Below are positions 36,525 through 45,004 of a stretch of 64,000 bases of DNA, piece after piece (positions within the stretch are counted from its first letter, which is position 1; the number at the start of each line of letters is the position of its first letter). The translations under genes were made by a program, and so were the position numbers. The DNA lies in assembly GCA_965237855.1 (NCBI GenBank), contig CBDEGK010000008.1, positions 1,116,001 through 1,180,000 on the forward strand, given 5' to 3'. Origin of the DNA: CBDEGK01 sp965237855. Its GTDB lineage: Bacteria > Pseudomonadota > Gammaproteobacteria > Pseudomonadales > Halieaceae. The notes under the pieces were generated by a model. It ran no database searches. It was not told where the DNA came from and worked only from the letters and a program-made list of their open reading frames with translations.

Positions 36525-36530
36525 GGGGGC

Positions 36531-36568
36531 GGAGCGGTCCGATGTATCGGGTGTCGGCATAATGTGGA
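36531..36568 (+). promoter_or_regulatory. Copy 2 of the shared palindromic upstream motif
   Basis: Matches copy 1 (28862) over 38 bases with about seven differences. The dyad CCGA-TGTA-TCGG at 36539-36550 is kept. It begins six bases after the preceding stop and lies 17 bases before the next gene's ATG. Confidence 0.6.
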
Positions 36569-36584
36569 TAACTCTAAAAAATTT

Positions 36585-37310
36585 ATGAAAATCAAAGGGT
36601 TGCTATTTAACACTTGGATGGTTTTGACGCTGATTGCCTGCGCTGATGACCCAATAATTGATGCCCGCGAATGTGTGAATGGGCTCACCGCGGCGGAGTC
36701 TAAGCAGGGCTGGGAATTATTGTTCAATGGCGAGTCCCTGGAAAACTGGCGCAGTTACCAGGAGCAAGCCGTCAACGATGGCTGGGAGATCGAAAATGGT
36801 TGTTTGGCCCGGGTTGGCTGGGGCGGTGACCTGATCTCCCGCGACCAGTTCGCCGACTTCGAGTTGAAGCTGGAGTGGCGTATCAGTGAAGCGGGCAACA
36901 GCGGCATTTTCATTCGCGGTGATGAATCCGGCAAGAATATCCATCAGACAGGTTACGAAATGCAGGTGCTGGATAATGTCGGGCACAGCGACAACGAAAA
37001 CCCCACCCATCGTGCCGGCGCCTACTACGACATGATTGCCCCGGACCACGACACCACACAAGCCGTGGGCTATTGGAACCGTGTCCATATTATTGCCCAT
37101 GGACCCAAGGTGGAGTTTTGGCTCAACGAAAAACTCACCGCGAAATTTGAGCAGGGCAGCCCCGAGTGGCAGGCGCTGTATAACCAGAGCAAGTTCACCG
37201 ATCGCCCCCAGTATGGCACTTTGTTAAAAGGTCACATCGGCTTCCAGGATCATTTCGACAAAGTCTGGTATCGCAATATCCGCATCCTCACAGCTGCCGT
37301 GCCCCAATAA
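36585..37310 (+). CDS. DUF1080 lipoprotein (3-keto-disaccharide hydrolase-like)
   Basis: A 241-residue protein. The ATG of MKIKGLLFNTWMVLTLIAC is preferred over a GTG 21 bases upstream because it gives a normal lipoprotein signal with lipobox LIAC (Cys at 19). One DUF1080 domain follows (WELLFNGESLENWRSY ... FELKLEWRISEAGNSGIFIRG ... YEMQVLDN ... YWNRVHIIAHGPKVEFWLN). Residues E (EMQVLD) and H are conserved in the family. A periplasmic role in cleaving 3-keto-glycosides produced by the PVC dehydrogenase or the oxidoreductases is plausible. Confidence 0.85.
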   Translation: MKIKGLLFNTWMVLTLIACADDPIIDARECVNGLTAAESKQGWELLFNGESLENWRSYQEQAVNDGWEIENGCLARVGWGGDLISRDQFADFELKLEWRISEAGNSGIFIRGDESGKNIHQTGYEMQVLDNVGHSDNENPTHRAGAYYDMIAPDHDTTQAVGYWNRVHIIAHGPKVEFWLNEKLTAKFEQGSPEWQALYNQSKFTDRPQYGTLLKGHIGFQDHFDKVWYRNIRILTAAVPQ

Positions 37311-37361
37311 TTCCCGTATAATCGCCGCCCGTTTCCACATTTTATTAACAGGCCAGCCTTC

Positions 37362-38846
37362 ATGACCGTTCGCACACGCGTCGCCCCTTCCCCCACCGGT
37401 GATCCCCACGTTGGTACCGCATACATTGCGCTGTTCAACCTGTGCTTTGCCCGCGCCCACGGCGGACAGTTTATATTGCGCATTGAGGATACCGACCAGG
37501 CCCGCAGCACATCGGAATCAGAGCGGACCATTCTGGATAGCCTGCGCTGGCTCGGTCTGGAGTGGGATGAGGGCCCTGACCTCGGTGGTGATTATGGCCC
37601 CTATCGCCAGAGCGAGCGCATGGAAATTTATGGTAAGTATGCCGAGCAATTAGTGGCAGAGGGCAAGGCTTTTTACTGTTACCGCACGCCTGAGGAGCTC
37701 AACCAGCTGCGTGAGGCCCGCCGCGAAGCCGGCAACTCCAGCGCGCTGAAGCCCTCCGACCTGCGACTCAGTGAAGAGGAGCAGGCGAGCAGAAAGGCCG
37801 CAGGCGATGCCGCGGTAATTCGCATGATAGTGCCCGAGGAAGAGGGTGCCTGTACGATCAACGACATGTTGCGGGGCGATATCGAGCTGGACTGGTCCAT
37901 GGTCGATGCGCAAATCATCCTCAAATCCGACGGCATGCCCACCTATCACCTGGCCAACGTGGTAGACGATCACCTGATGGAGATCACCCATGTGCTGCGC
38001 GGTGAGGAGTGGATAAACTCGGCTCCCAAGCACAAGTTACTGTACGAATACTTCGGTTGGGATATGCCCCAATTGTGCCACTTGCCACTGTTGCGCAATC
38101 CCGACAAGAGCAAGCTGAGCAAGCGTAAAAACCCCACCAGCATTCTTTACTACCAGCGTATGGGCTTCCTGCCCGAGGCGCTGCTCAATTACCTGGGGCG
38201 CATGGGCTGGTCTATGCCCGACGAGAGCGAAAAGTTCTCCCTCGGCGATATGTTGATGAACTTCGATATTCAACGGGTTTCCCTCGGCGGCCCCATATTC
38301 GACGTGGAGAAGCTGAGCTGGCTCAACGGCCTGTGGATTCGCGAGAACCACACCGACGAAGAGCTGGCCGCGCGCCTGGTGGAATGGGCGCTGAACCAGG
38401 ACAATCTCTACGCCGTGCTGCCCCATGCGCGCCAGCGGATGGAAACCCTCAGTGATTTTGTGCCACTGGTGAGTTTTCTCGCCTCGGGTACCTTGCCGCT
38501 CAACGAGGCAGATTTCCAGGAGTGCAAAGGTGAGCAGGGGGATATAGTCAAAGCCCTGCAATTGACCCTCTGGCACCTGGAAGCCCTGCGCAACTGGCAG
38601 CGCGACGACATCTTCAATGCCGTGAAAGCCATCGCCGATGCGCAGGAGGTGAAAATGAAGGATTTTCTGGCACCGTTTTTCATCGCCATATCTGGTTCGG
38701 CGGCCTCAATCTCTGTTTTTGACGCCATGACCCTGCTGGGTCCGGACATGAGCCGGGCTCGAATTCGCCACGCCATCGAGGTGCTGGGCGGCGTCTCCAA
38801 GAAGGGCCTGAAAAAACTGGAAAAAGAGTACACCAATCTGGTCTAA
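37362..38846 (+). CDS. gltX: Glutamyl-tRNA synthetase
   Basis: A 494-residue class I synthetase. The HIGH-type motif is in APSPTGDPHVGTAYIALFN (residues 7-25), the KMSKS-type motif in KLSKRKNPTS, with the anticodon-binding domain C-terminal. It charges tRNA-Glu. Followed by a tRNA promoter and tRNA-Ala genes. Confidence 0.96.
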   Translation: MTVRTRVAPSPTGDPHVGTAYIALFNLCFARAHGGQFILRIEDTDQARSTSESERTILDSLRWLGLEWDEGPDLGGDYGPYRQSERMEIYGKYAEQLVAEGKAFYCYRTPEELNQLREARREAGNSSALKPSDLRLSEEEQASRKAAGDAAVIRMIVPEEEGACTINDMLRGDIELDWSMVDAQIILKSDGMPTYHLANVVDDHLMEITHVLRGEEWINSAPKHKLLYEYFGWDMPQLCHLPLLRNPDKSKLSKRKNPTSILYYQRMGFLPEALLNYLGRMGWSMPDESEKFSLGDMLMNFDIQRVSLGGPIFDVEKLSWLNGLWIRENHTDEELAARLVEWALNQDNLYAVLPHARQRMETLSDFVPLVSFLASGTLPLNEADFQECKGEQGDIVKALQLTLWHLEALRNWQRDDIFNAVKAIADAQEVKMKDFLAPFFIAISGSAASISVFDAMTLLGPDMSRARIRHAIEVLGGVSKKGLKKLEKEYTNLV

Positions 38847-38852
38847 GTTCAT

Positions 38853-38881
38853 TTGACAGGCGGGGGGTGCATCACTAGAAT
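38853..38881 (+). promoter_or_regulatory. Sigma-70 promoter for tRNA-Ala
   Basis: TTGACA (38853-38858), exactly 17 bases, then TAGAAT (38876-38881). The GC-rich stretch after the -10 is typical of stringently controlled stable-RNA promoters. Confidence 0.85.
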
Positions 38882-38894
38882 GCGCACCTCTTTT

Positions 38895-38976
38895 GGGGCC
38901 TTAGCTCAGCTGGGAGAGCGCAACACTGGTGTGTTGTGGTCACGGCGGGGCGCGTAGCCTTCGATCCCGCCCTCCA
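38895..38976 (+). pseudogene. Degenerate tRNA-Ala copy
   Basis: The first 35 bases equal the intact tRNA-Ala at 39007. After CACTGG the sequence degenerates: the anticodon loop is one base short and reads CTGGTG, about 14 GC-rich bases are inserted before TTCGATCCCGC, and the acceptor 3' strand is incomplete (CTCCAG). It cannot fold as a normal tRNA. It lies first after the promoter. Confidence 0.75.
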
Positions 38977-39006
38977 GTATGGTTGGATCTGATAGAGAAA
39001 GTATTT

Positions 39007-39082
39007 GGGGCCTTAGCTCAGCTGGGAGAGCGCAACACTGGCAGTGTTGAGGTCAGCGGTTCGATCCCGCTAGGCTCCACCA
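39007..39082 (+). tRNA. tRNA-Ala(GGC)
   Basis: 76 bases including encoded CCA. Acceptor GGGGCCT/AGGCTCC, D-arm GCTC/GAGC, anticodon stem CAACA/TGTTG with loop CTGGCAG (anticodon GGC), T-arm AGCGG/CCGCT with loop TTCGATC. Its 3' half recurs at 40509-40568, suggesting use as an integration site. Confidence 0.95.
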
Positions 39083-39121
39083 ATTAAACTCCATACTAAT
39101 CAGTATGGTAGAGAAGTCCCT

Positions 39122-39147
39122 CGGCCACCATCGTGTGGCCGTTTTCT
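39122..39147 (+). terminator. Terminator after tRNA-Ala
   Basis: CGGCCAC-CATCGT-GTGGCCG followed by TTTTCT, 39 bases after the tRNA. Confidence 0.75.
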
Positions 39148-39319
39148 TGCTGGGCTAACCAAGGGCTAACATGAGGCAGGCTTTATCCCCTTATATGCCC
39201 ATATCCGGAGAGATTTCTCCCTCTGCAGTTACGGCGATTCATGGCGTTAATTTGCATGCTATATATATGGCATGTGAAAAAATTTTTGAAAAAAATATTA
39301 CAAAAAAATTAAGCATTGG

Positions 39320-39544
39320 GTGTCGGCACTAGATCACTTGAAACCAGCCAGCGAAGGCGGCCCTGATGAGGATCCCCTGAACCGGGTAATGTCATGCGGG
39401 GTGTGCAACAGCTTAAAGGGTGCCTGTAACCCCGGTCCTGGCGCCATGGTTACTGAAGATAATTTCCATGAATGTACTACCTTTGCTAGCACTTACATGC
39501 TGCATTGCAGGAACGCGAAAAATTTGTTTATCTGTGACGACTGA
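39320..39544 (+). pseudogene. HNH endonuclease fragment
   Basis: 74 residues from a GTG. DHLKPASEGGPDEDPLNRVMSCGVCNSLKGAC matches the HNH core (H, then N, and the CxxC-NSLKG element) but the N-terminal part expected before it, including the first zinc cysteines, is absent. The 200 bases upstream are AT-rich and hold no frame that would extend it. Probably a truncated nuclease, possibly a remnant of the element inserted at the tRNA. Confidence 0.5.
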
Positions 39545-39576
39545 GTACTAGAGAATCGTTAAGAGGTGAATAAGAT

Positions 39577-40431
39577 ATGCCTGAGAAATATACGCTATCG
39601 GGCGTGCAAGTGCTTGGACATATTGCTATGCAACTACTTAATCCAGCAATATCCAGAGAGTCTATGGTTAAGACCACAACGGGATTGAATCTGGATTCAC
39701 TGAAAAATGTAGAGCTACTGCTTAAAGAAAATGCATATCGGGCATTTATCCCTGAATTACTTGATGTGGTTTTTTCTAGTCTGGCATCCAGCGGCGAAGA
39801 ACTAAATGTTGTTCAAGTCGGCGCAAATGATGGAGTTGAACAGGATCCAGTACATGCATTACTTCATTACTATTCGAGCAAAGCTCTTTTGATTGAACCG
39901 ATACCTCAATTGATTCCTGCTTTACGAGAATCGTATCAAGACTATGAGGGCGAGCTGATAATTGAAAACGTCGCGATTGGTTCCAATGAAGGAGAATTTA
40001 AGCTACATATCTTGAGCCCGAAGTATTGGGACGAATACTTGGAAAAAGTTGGCAGGCACCCTACGGCAATTTCATCTTATGATGTCGACAGGGTGACTGC
40101 ATTGGTCGCGCAGAGACTGGGCCTGGATGTTGAGCAAGCAAGAAAGTGCGTACAGGTTGTTACATGTCCTATGTATACGCTAGAGGGGTTGCTATCCAAG
40201 CACGCAATTGATGATGTAGATGTATTGCAAGTAGATTGCGAAGGTTTCGATATAGTGGTGATTAAGTCGCTCGGCCCGATTCGCCCTAGAGTTATAAATT
40301 TTGAGTCACTTAATTTGCATGCTGCTGATTGGGGCGAATGGAAAGAATGGGCCGAGGAGAACGGCTATGGTTGGATTAGGGGTCGGATGGATACTCTGGC
40401 TGTTCGCGGGGCAATGTATATGATCGAGTAG
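39577..40431 (+). CDS. FkbM-family SAM-dependent methyltransferase
   Basis: A 284-residue enzyme with the SAM-binding motif VVQVGANDGVEQDPVHALL (about residues 78-96), the FkbM segment VDVLQVDCEGFDIVVIKSL and the RVINFE strand. FkbM enzymes methylate hydroxyl groups of glycans or polyketides. Codon use is AT-richer than the flanking core genes. It lies between the tRNA-Ala gene and a displaced copy of its 3' half, so it is probably acquired. Confidence 0.85.
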   Translation: MPEKYTLSGVQVLGHIAMQLLNPAISRESMVKTTTGLNLDSLKNVELLLKENAYRAFIPELLDVVFSSLASSGEELNVVQVGANDGVEQDPVHALLHYYSSKALLIEPIPQLIPALRESYQDYEGELIIENVAIGSNEGEFKLHILSPKYWDEYLEKVGRHPTAISSYDVDRVTALVAQRLGLDVEQARKCVQVVTCPMYTLEGLLSKHAIDDVDVLQVDCEGFDIVVIKSLGPIRPRVINFESLNLHAADWGEWKEWAEENGYGWIRGRMDTLAVRGAMYMIE

Positions 40432-40508
40432 AGAAGCGGCTATTTCAGTCATAATCTTTAGGCGGATTTAGGAATAGAACTGAGCCTCATTAAGAAAGGG
40501 AAAGAACA

Positions 40509-40568
40509 GGCAGTGTTGAGGTCAGCGGTTCGAGCGAGACGTCGCACCGCCGCTAGGCTCCACCAATT
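40509..40568 (+). repeat. Displaced 3'-half copy of tRNA-Ala (att-like)
   Basis: The 25 bases at 40509-40533 equal 39040-39064 of the tRNA (anticodon loop to T-loop). Then 17 foreign bases replace TCC in the T-loop, and CGCTAGGCTCCACCAATT (40551-40568) equals the tRNA 3' end plus its flank. This brackets a 1.4-kb insert with the intact tRNA. Confidence 0.85.
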
Positions 40569-40573
40569 TGAAG

Positions 40574-40608
40574 ACGCCGAGACTACTTTAGTTTCGGCGT
40601 TTTTTTTT
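40574..40608 (+). terminator. Strong terminator beyond the displaced tRNA half
   Basis: ACGCCGA/TCGGCGT with an inner ACTA/TAGT pairing and eight T residues. It directly follows the displaced tRNA 3' end, so it may be the original tRNA terminator. Confidence 0.85.
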
Positions 40609-40695
40609 GGAAATTGTCGTTGCGGGAGCAAACCCGGTTCGAGCGAATCATCGCGTCGAATGAACTGGGCCCTACGAGCAGATGCTATGATTACC

Positions 40696-42026
40696 GCGGC
40701 ACCTCCCAGGAGGACGCTGATGCCGATGATTCAATGATTGTGCCGGCCCATAGAAGAACCCGAGGCCGTCGTAAGCCTTTGCCGCCCGAATTACCCCGAA
40801 TCAACATCGTGCATACCCTGGAAGGCGAGGCCTGCCAGTGCAAGCAGTGCCAAAGCACCCTGACGGTCATCAGCGAACGCAGCTGTGAACAACTGGATAT
40901 CATTCCCGCGCAAATCCAGGTGCTGCGTCACATCAAGACGGTCTACGGTTGCCCGCAGTGCGAAGGGCAGATCAAGACCGCACCGATGCCACCGCAGCTG
41001 TTGCCCAAGACGATGGCATCGCCCGGCACACTGGCGCATATCGTCACGGCCAAGTACGTGGATAGCTTGCCCCTGTACCGGCAAGAGACACAGCTACGGC
41101 GCAGTGGCATCGATTTACCGCGCTCTACCATGGCCCAGTGGATGATTAAGGCGGGGATGGCAATCCAGCCGCTAATTAATTTGCTAGGCGAACGAATGCT
41201 GGCTGGCCATTACATTGGCATGGACGAGACCACCATCCAGGTGCTCAAGGAACTGGGGCGCAAGGCGCAAAGTAAGTCGTATTTGTGGGTACGCCAGGGC
41301 GGGCCGCCAAAACACCCGATGGTGCTTATGACTATGATCCCAGCCGCAGCCAGGCCGTACCTGTGCGACTGCTAGAGGGCTTCGCGGGGTATCTACAGAC
41401 CGATGGCTATGAAGGCTACGCGAAAGTGTGTGCAGGCTCCGCCATCACACGGCTGGGGTGTATGGCCCATGCCCGGCGCAAGTTCGATGAGGCGTTAAAG
41501 TCGCAGTTGAAGCCTGATCCTGCATCACTGCCAGGTGTTGCCTTGAAGAAGATCAGGGCTTTGTACCGCATCGAGCGCGAAACCGCTGATCTGAGTGTTG
41601 ACGAACGCAGAGACAAGCGACAGAAGGAGGCCCTTCCCCTGCTGGACGACCTGCGCCAATGGCTGGATGAGCATCTGCCACTGGTGCCAAAACAATCGGC
41701 CCTGGGCAAGGCGTTGAACTACATGCATAAGCAATGGCCTGGTCTGATCGTGTATGTTGAGCATGGTGACCTGCGGATCGACAACAACCTGATAGAGAAC
41801 GCGATACGTCCCTTCGTGGTGGGGCGAAAGAATTACCTATTCTGTGACAGTGTGGCCGGAGCGAATGCCACGGCGAATCTGTACAGTTTGATTGAAACGG
41901 CCAAGGCGAATAATATTGAACCGTACCGCTACTTGCGGCACATATTTACAGAACTACCAAAGGCAACGTGCCTTGAGGAAATTGAAGCGCTGCTTCCGCA
42001 TCATATGGAGTAGAAGTTGCGGTTAC
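40696..42026 (+). pseudogene. IS66 remnant (copy A): truncated, frameshifted tnpC
   Basis: From 40696 the sequence is nearly identical to tnpC of the complete IS66 copies, starting at the codons for GTSQEDADADD; tnpA, tnpB and the tnpC 5' end are missing. A one-base deletion (GGTGCTTATG instead of GGTGCTGTATG) near 41326 breaks the frame. It otherwise retains the full DDE domain (HYIGMDETTIQVLKELG ... LQTDGYEGYAKV ... DNNLIENAIRPFVVGRKN) and the right end GTTAC at 42026. It also differs from copies B and C by an A-to-T residue (ETADLS instead of EAADLS). Confidence 0.9.
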
Positions 42027-42347
42027 ATACGTCCCTTCGTGGTGGGGCGAAAGAATTACCTATTCTGTGACAGTGTGGCCGGAGCGAATGCCACGGCGAA
42101 TCTGTACAGTTTGATTGAAACGGCCAAGGCGAATAATATTGAACCGTACCGCTACTTGCGGCACATATTTACAGAACTACCAAAGGCAACGTGCCTTGAG
42201 GAAATTGAAGCGCTGCTTCCGCATCATATGGAGTAGAAGTTGCGGTTACCTACTTGCGGCACATATTTACAGAACTACCAAAGGCAACGTGCCTTGAGGA
42301 AATTGAAGCGCTGCTTCCGCATCATATGGAGTAGAAGTTGCGGTTAC
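42027..42347 (+). repeat. Two further tandem IS66 right ends
   Basis: 42027-42249 repeats the 223 bases 41804-42026 exactly, and 42250-42347 repeats the last 98 bases (41929-42026). Each piece ends with the IS66 terminal bases GAAGTTGCGGTTAC, and the next begins directly after it. Three IS right ends thus lie in series. Confidence 0.92.
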
Positions 42348-42652
42348 GGATATGTGCTGGATATAGCGGATGCAGATATTTCTCAACATCTGACTTTGCG
42401 CGCAATGCGCATCAACCTTTTGATTTAAATCGGATTTATTGCAATTGCTAATTGGCCAGAATTGATAACCGTGCCCTTCCGAAGGCAGATGCCAGATGAT
42501 CGAATCCTCTCGGACGGGTCATTTCATATTATTCATCAAAAGGCTATGGCTCACATTTTCTTTTTTTATTATCTCCTGCACATTTCCCCAAAAGAGCAAG
42601 TTCACGGGCTGCACGGCCAGCAGCTGCAGTGCATGTGTATCCCCCGATCATG
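42348..42652. other. Unassigned stretch between IS66 copies
   Basis: 305 bases. The first 81 (42348-42428) are open in the plus strand and end in a stop (VLDIADADISQHLTLRAMRINLLI), possibly the tail of a gene cut by the IS. The rest is AT-rich with no convincing gene, RNA or repeat. Confidence 0.4.
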
Positions 42653-42729
42653 GTAAGCGCTCCATTAAGTGCATCCTATCGGCCTGAGCCGAAGCCTGCC
42701 ATGCTCGTGTTTTCTCACTGGAGCACGCC

Positions 42730-43059
42730 ATGCCCATCAAACCGATCTCACAACGCCAGCGCTACTGGCTTGACCATCTGAACACCGCTGCCACCAGTGG
42801 TGGTTCCCTGGTCGATTACGCCGCCGCACACCAACTCAAGGCCAAACACCTCTATGGCTGGAAAACACGGCTCATCATCGCAGGACATCTGCCGGACACA
42901 CGCAAAGGCAAAAAGTGTGGATTTGTACCTGTCACCTCAGTGGGCAGCAACACCTCTGCAACACTGGTCATGCCCAATGGCTTTCGGCTAGAACTCCAAG
43001 GTGCTGTAGACCGTGCTCTGCTGCAGGATCTCATGAGTGCCGTCCACTCAGTGTCATGA
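42730..43059 (+). CDS. tnpA: IS66 accessory protein TnpA
   Basis: A 109-residue HTH-type protein of the IS66 Orf1 family (QRQRYWLDHLNTAATSGGSLVDYAAAHQLKAKHLYGWKTRL). Its last codons overlap tnpB as ATGA. Needed for transposition together with TnpB. The N-terminal two thirds match copy C almost perfectly, while the last 50 residues differ. Confidence 0.88.
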   Translation: MPIKPISQRQRYWLDHLNTAATSGGSLVDYAAAHQLKAKHLYGWKTRLIIAGHLPDTRKGKKCGFVPVTSVGSNTSATLVMPNGFRLELQGAVDRALLQDLMSAVHSVS

Positions 43060-43412
43060 TACGGCCCACTGCCGATGCGCGCATTCATCTGTATCGGGAC
43101 GCCGTGGACATGCGTAAATCGATCAACGGCCTGGTCGCTATTGTGGAAGCAGAGATGGCGCTTGATCCGTTCAGCGCGCAGTTGTTCATCTTCTGCAACC
43201 GCCAACGCACCCTCATCAAAATGGTGGCCTGGGAGGGCAATGGCTTTGTGCTGCTGATGAAACGGCTAGACAAGTCTCGTTTTCAGTGGCCCGCTTCACT
43301 GCCATTGTCGGTTGTTGAGCTCAATACGCAGCAAATTGATTGGCTGCTTGCAGGTTATGACCTCACCGTGATGCAAGGACACGATGTATTGCCGCACCAA
43401 CGGGTTTTATAG
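43056..43412 (+). CDS. tnpB: IS66 accessory protein TnpB
   Basis: 118 residues, IS66 Orf2 family (IHLYRDAVDMRKSINGLVAIVE ... LFIFCNRQRTLIKMVAWEGNGFVLLMKRLDKSRFQWP). It overlaps tnpA. Differences from copy C are mostly silent. Confidence 0.92.
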   Translation: MIRPTADARIHLYRDAVDMRKSINGLVAIVEAEMALDPFSAQLFIFCNRQRTLIKMVAWEGNGFVLLMKRLDKSRFQWPASLPLSVVELNTQQIDWLLAGYDLTVMQGHDVLPHQRVL

Positions 43413-43456
43413 CGTTGTTCGGTGTATCACCAAACACGCCGATGTATAATCCACTC

Positions 43457-44995
43457 ATGACGAGTCCTGTATTACCCAATGACTACGATGCACTACGAAC
43501 GCTGTGTGAAACACAGCAGTCCCAGCTATCCCATCAGCAAGACTTTATCCGGAACTTACTGGAACAGATTCGCCTGTCGCGTCACCAGCACTTCGGTGCG
43601 CGTAGTGAGAAGTTCAACATTGATCAGTTATCACTGTTAGCCGGTGATATTAGCCTTCCAGAGGCCGAGGCTGTTAGCGGCACCTCCCAGGAGGACGCTG
43701 ATGCCGATGATTCAATGATTGTGCCGGCCCATAGAAGAACCCGAGGCCGTCGTAAGCCTTTGCCGCCCGAATTACCCCGAATCAACATCGTGCATACCCT
43801 GGAAGGCGAGGCCTGCCAGTGCAAGCAGTGCCAAAGCACCCTGACGGTCATCAGCGAACGCAGCTGTGAACAACTGGATATCATTCCCGCGCAAATCCAG
43901 GTGCTGCGTCACATCAAGACGGTCTACGGTTGCCCGCAGTGCGAAGGGCAGATCAAGACCGCACCGATGCCACCGCAGCTGTTGCCCAAGACGATGGCAT
44001 CGCCCGGCACACTGGCGCATATCGTCACGGCCAAGTACGTGGATAGCTTGCCCCTGTACCGGCAAGAGACACAGCTACGGCGCAGTGGCATCGATTTACC
44101 GCGCTCTACCATGGCCCAGTGGATGATTAAGGCGGGGATGGCAATCCAGCCGCTAATTAATTTGCTAGGCGAACGAATGCTGGCTGGCCATTACATTGGC
44201 ATGGACGAGACCACCATCCAGGTGCTCAAGGAACTGGGGCGCAAGGCGCAAAGTAAGTCGTATTTGTGGGTACGCCAGGGCGGGCCGCCAAAACACCCGA
44301 TGGTGCTGTATGACTATGATCCCAGCCGCAGCCAGGCCGTACCTGTGCGACTGCTAGAGGGCTTCGCGGGGTATCTACAGACCGATGGCTATGAAGGCTA
44401 CGCGAAAGTGTGTGCAGGCTCCGCCATCACACGGCTGGGGTGTATGGCCCATGCCCGGCGCAAGTTCGATGAGGCGTTAAAGTCGCAGTTGAAGCCTGAT
44501 CCTGCATCACTGCCAGGTGTTGCCTTGAAGAAGATCAGGGCTTTGTACCGCATCGAGCGCGAAGCCGCTGATCTGAGTGTTGACGAACGCAGAGACAAGC
44601 GACAGAAGGAGGCCCTTCCCCTGCTGGACGACCTGCGCCAATGGCTGGATGAGCATCTGCCACTGGTGCCAAAACAATCGGCCCTGGGCAAGGCGTTGAA
44701 CTACATGCATAAGCAATGGCCTGGTCTGATCGTGTATGTTGAGCATGGTGACCTGCGGATCGACAACAACCTGATAGAGAACGCGATACGTCCCTTCGTG
44801 GTGGGGCGAAAGAATTACCTATTCTGTGACAGTGTGGCCGGAGCGAATGCCACGGCGAATCTGTACAGTTTGATTGAAACGGCCAAGGCGAATAATATTG
44901 AACCGTACCGCTACTTGCGGCACATATTTACAGAACTACCAAAGGCAACGTGCCTTGAGGAAATTGAAGCGCTGCTTCCGCATCATATGGAGTAG
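43457..44995 (+). CDS. tnpC: IS66 transposase TnpC
   Basis: 512 residues: N-terminal coiled coil, a zinc-finger-like CxxC pair (CQCKQCQSTL; CPQCEG), and the IS66 DDE core (MDETTIQV, LQTDGYEGYAKV, NNLIENAIRPFVVGRKN). The ATG of MTSPVLPNDYDAL is chosen because it matches the start and length of the copy C protein; in-frame starts upstream exist. From residue about 37 onward it is identical to copy C. Confidence 0.92.
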   Translation: MTSPVLPNDYDALRTLCETQQSQLSHQQDFIRNLLEQIRLSRHQHFGARSEKFNIDQLSLLAGDISLPEAEAVSGTSQEDADADDSMIVPAHRRTRGRRKPLPPELPRINIVHTLEGEACQCKQCQSTLTVISERSCEQLDIIPAQIQVLRHIKTVYGCPQCEGQIKTAPMPPQLLPKTMASPGTLAHIVTAKYVDSLPLYRQETQLRRSGIDLPRSTMAQWMIKAGMAIQPLINLLGERMLAGHYIGMDETTIQVLKELGRKAQSKSYLWVRQGGPPKHPMVLYDYDPSRSQAVPVRLLEGFAGYLQTDGYEGYAKVCAGSAITRLGCMAHARRKFDEALKSQLKPDPASLPGVALKKIRALYRIEREAADLSVDERRDKRQKEALPLLDDLRQWLDEHLPLVPKQSALGKALNYMHKQWPGLIVYVEHGDLRIDNNLIENAIRPFVVGRKNYLFCDSVAGANATANLYSLIETAKANNIEPYRYLRHIFTELPKATCLEEIEALLPHHME

Positions 44996-45004
44996 AAGTT
45001 GCGG

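Noticed and set aside
39007..40568. A complete integrative element with integrase at tRNA-Ala
   Set aside because: Repeated tRNA halves are present, but no integrase or excisionase lies between them, so only a remnant is supported.
42115..42428. Short plus-strand open frames (MKRPRRIILNRTATCGTYLQ...)
   Set aside because: They are out-of-frame readings of the repeated IS66 right ends.
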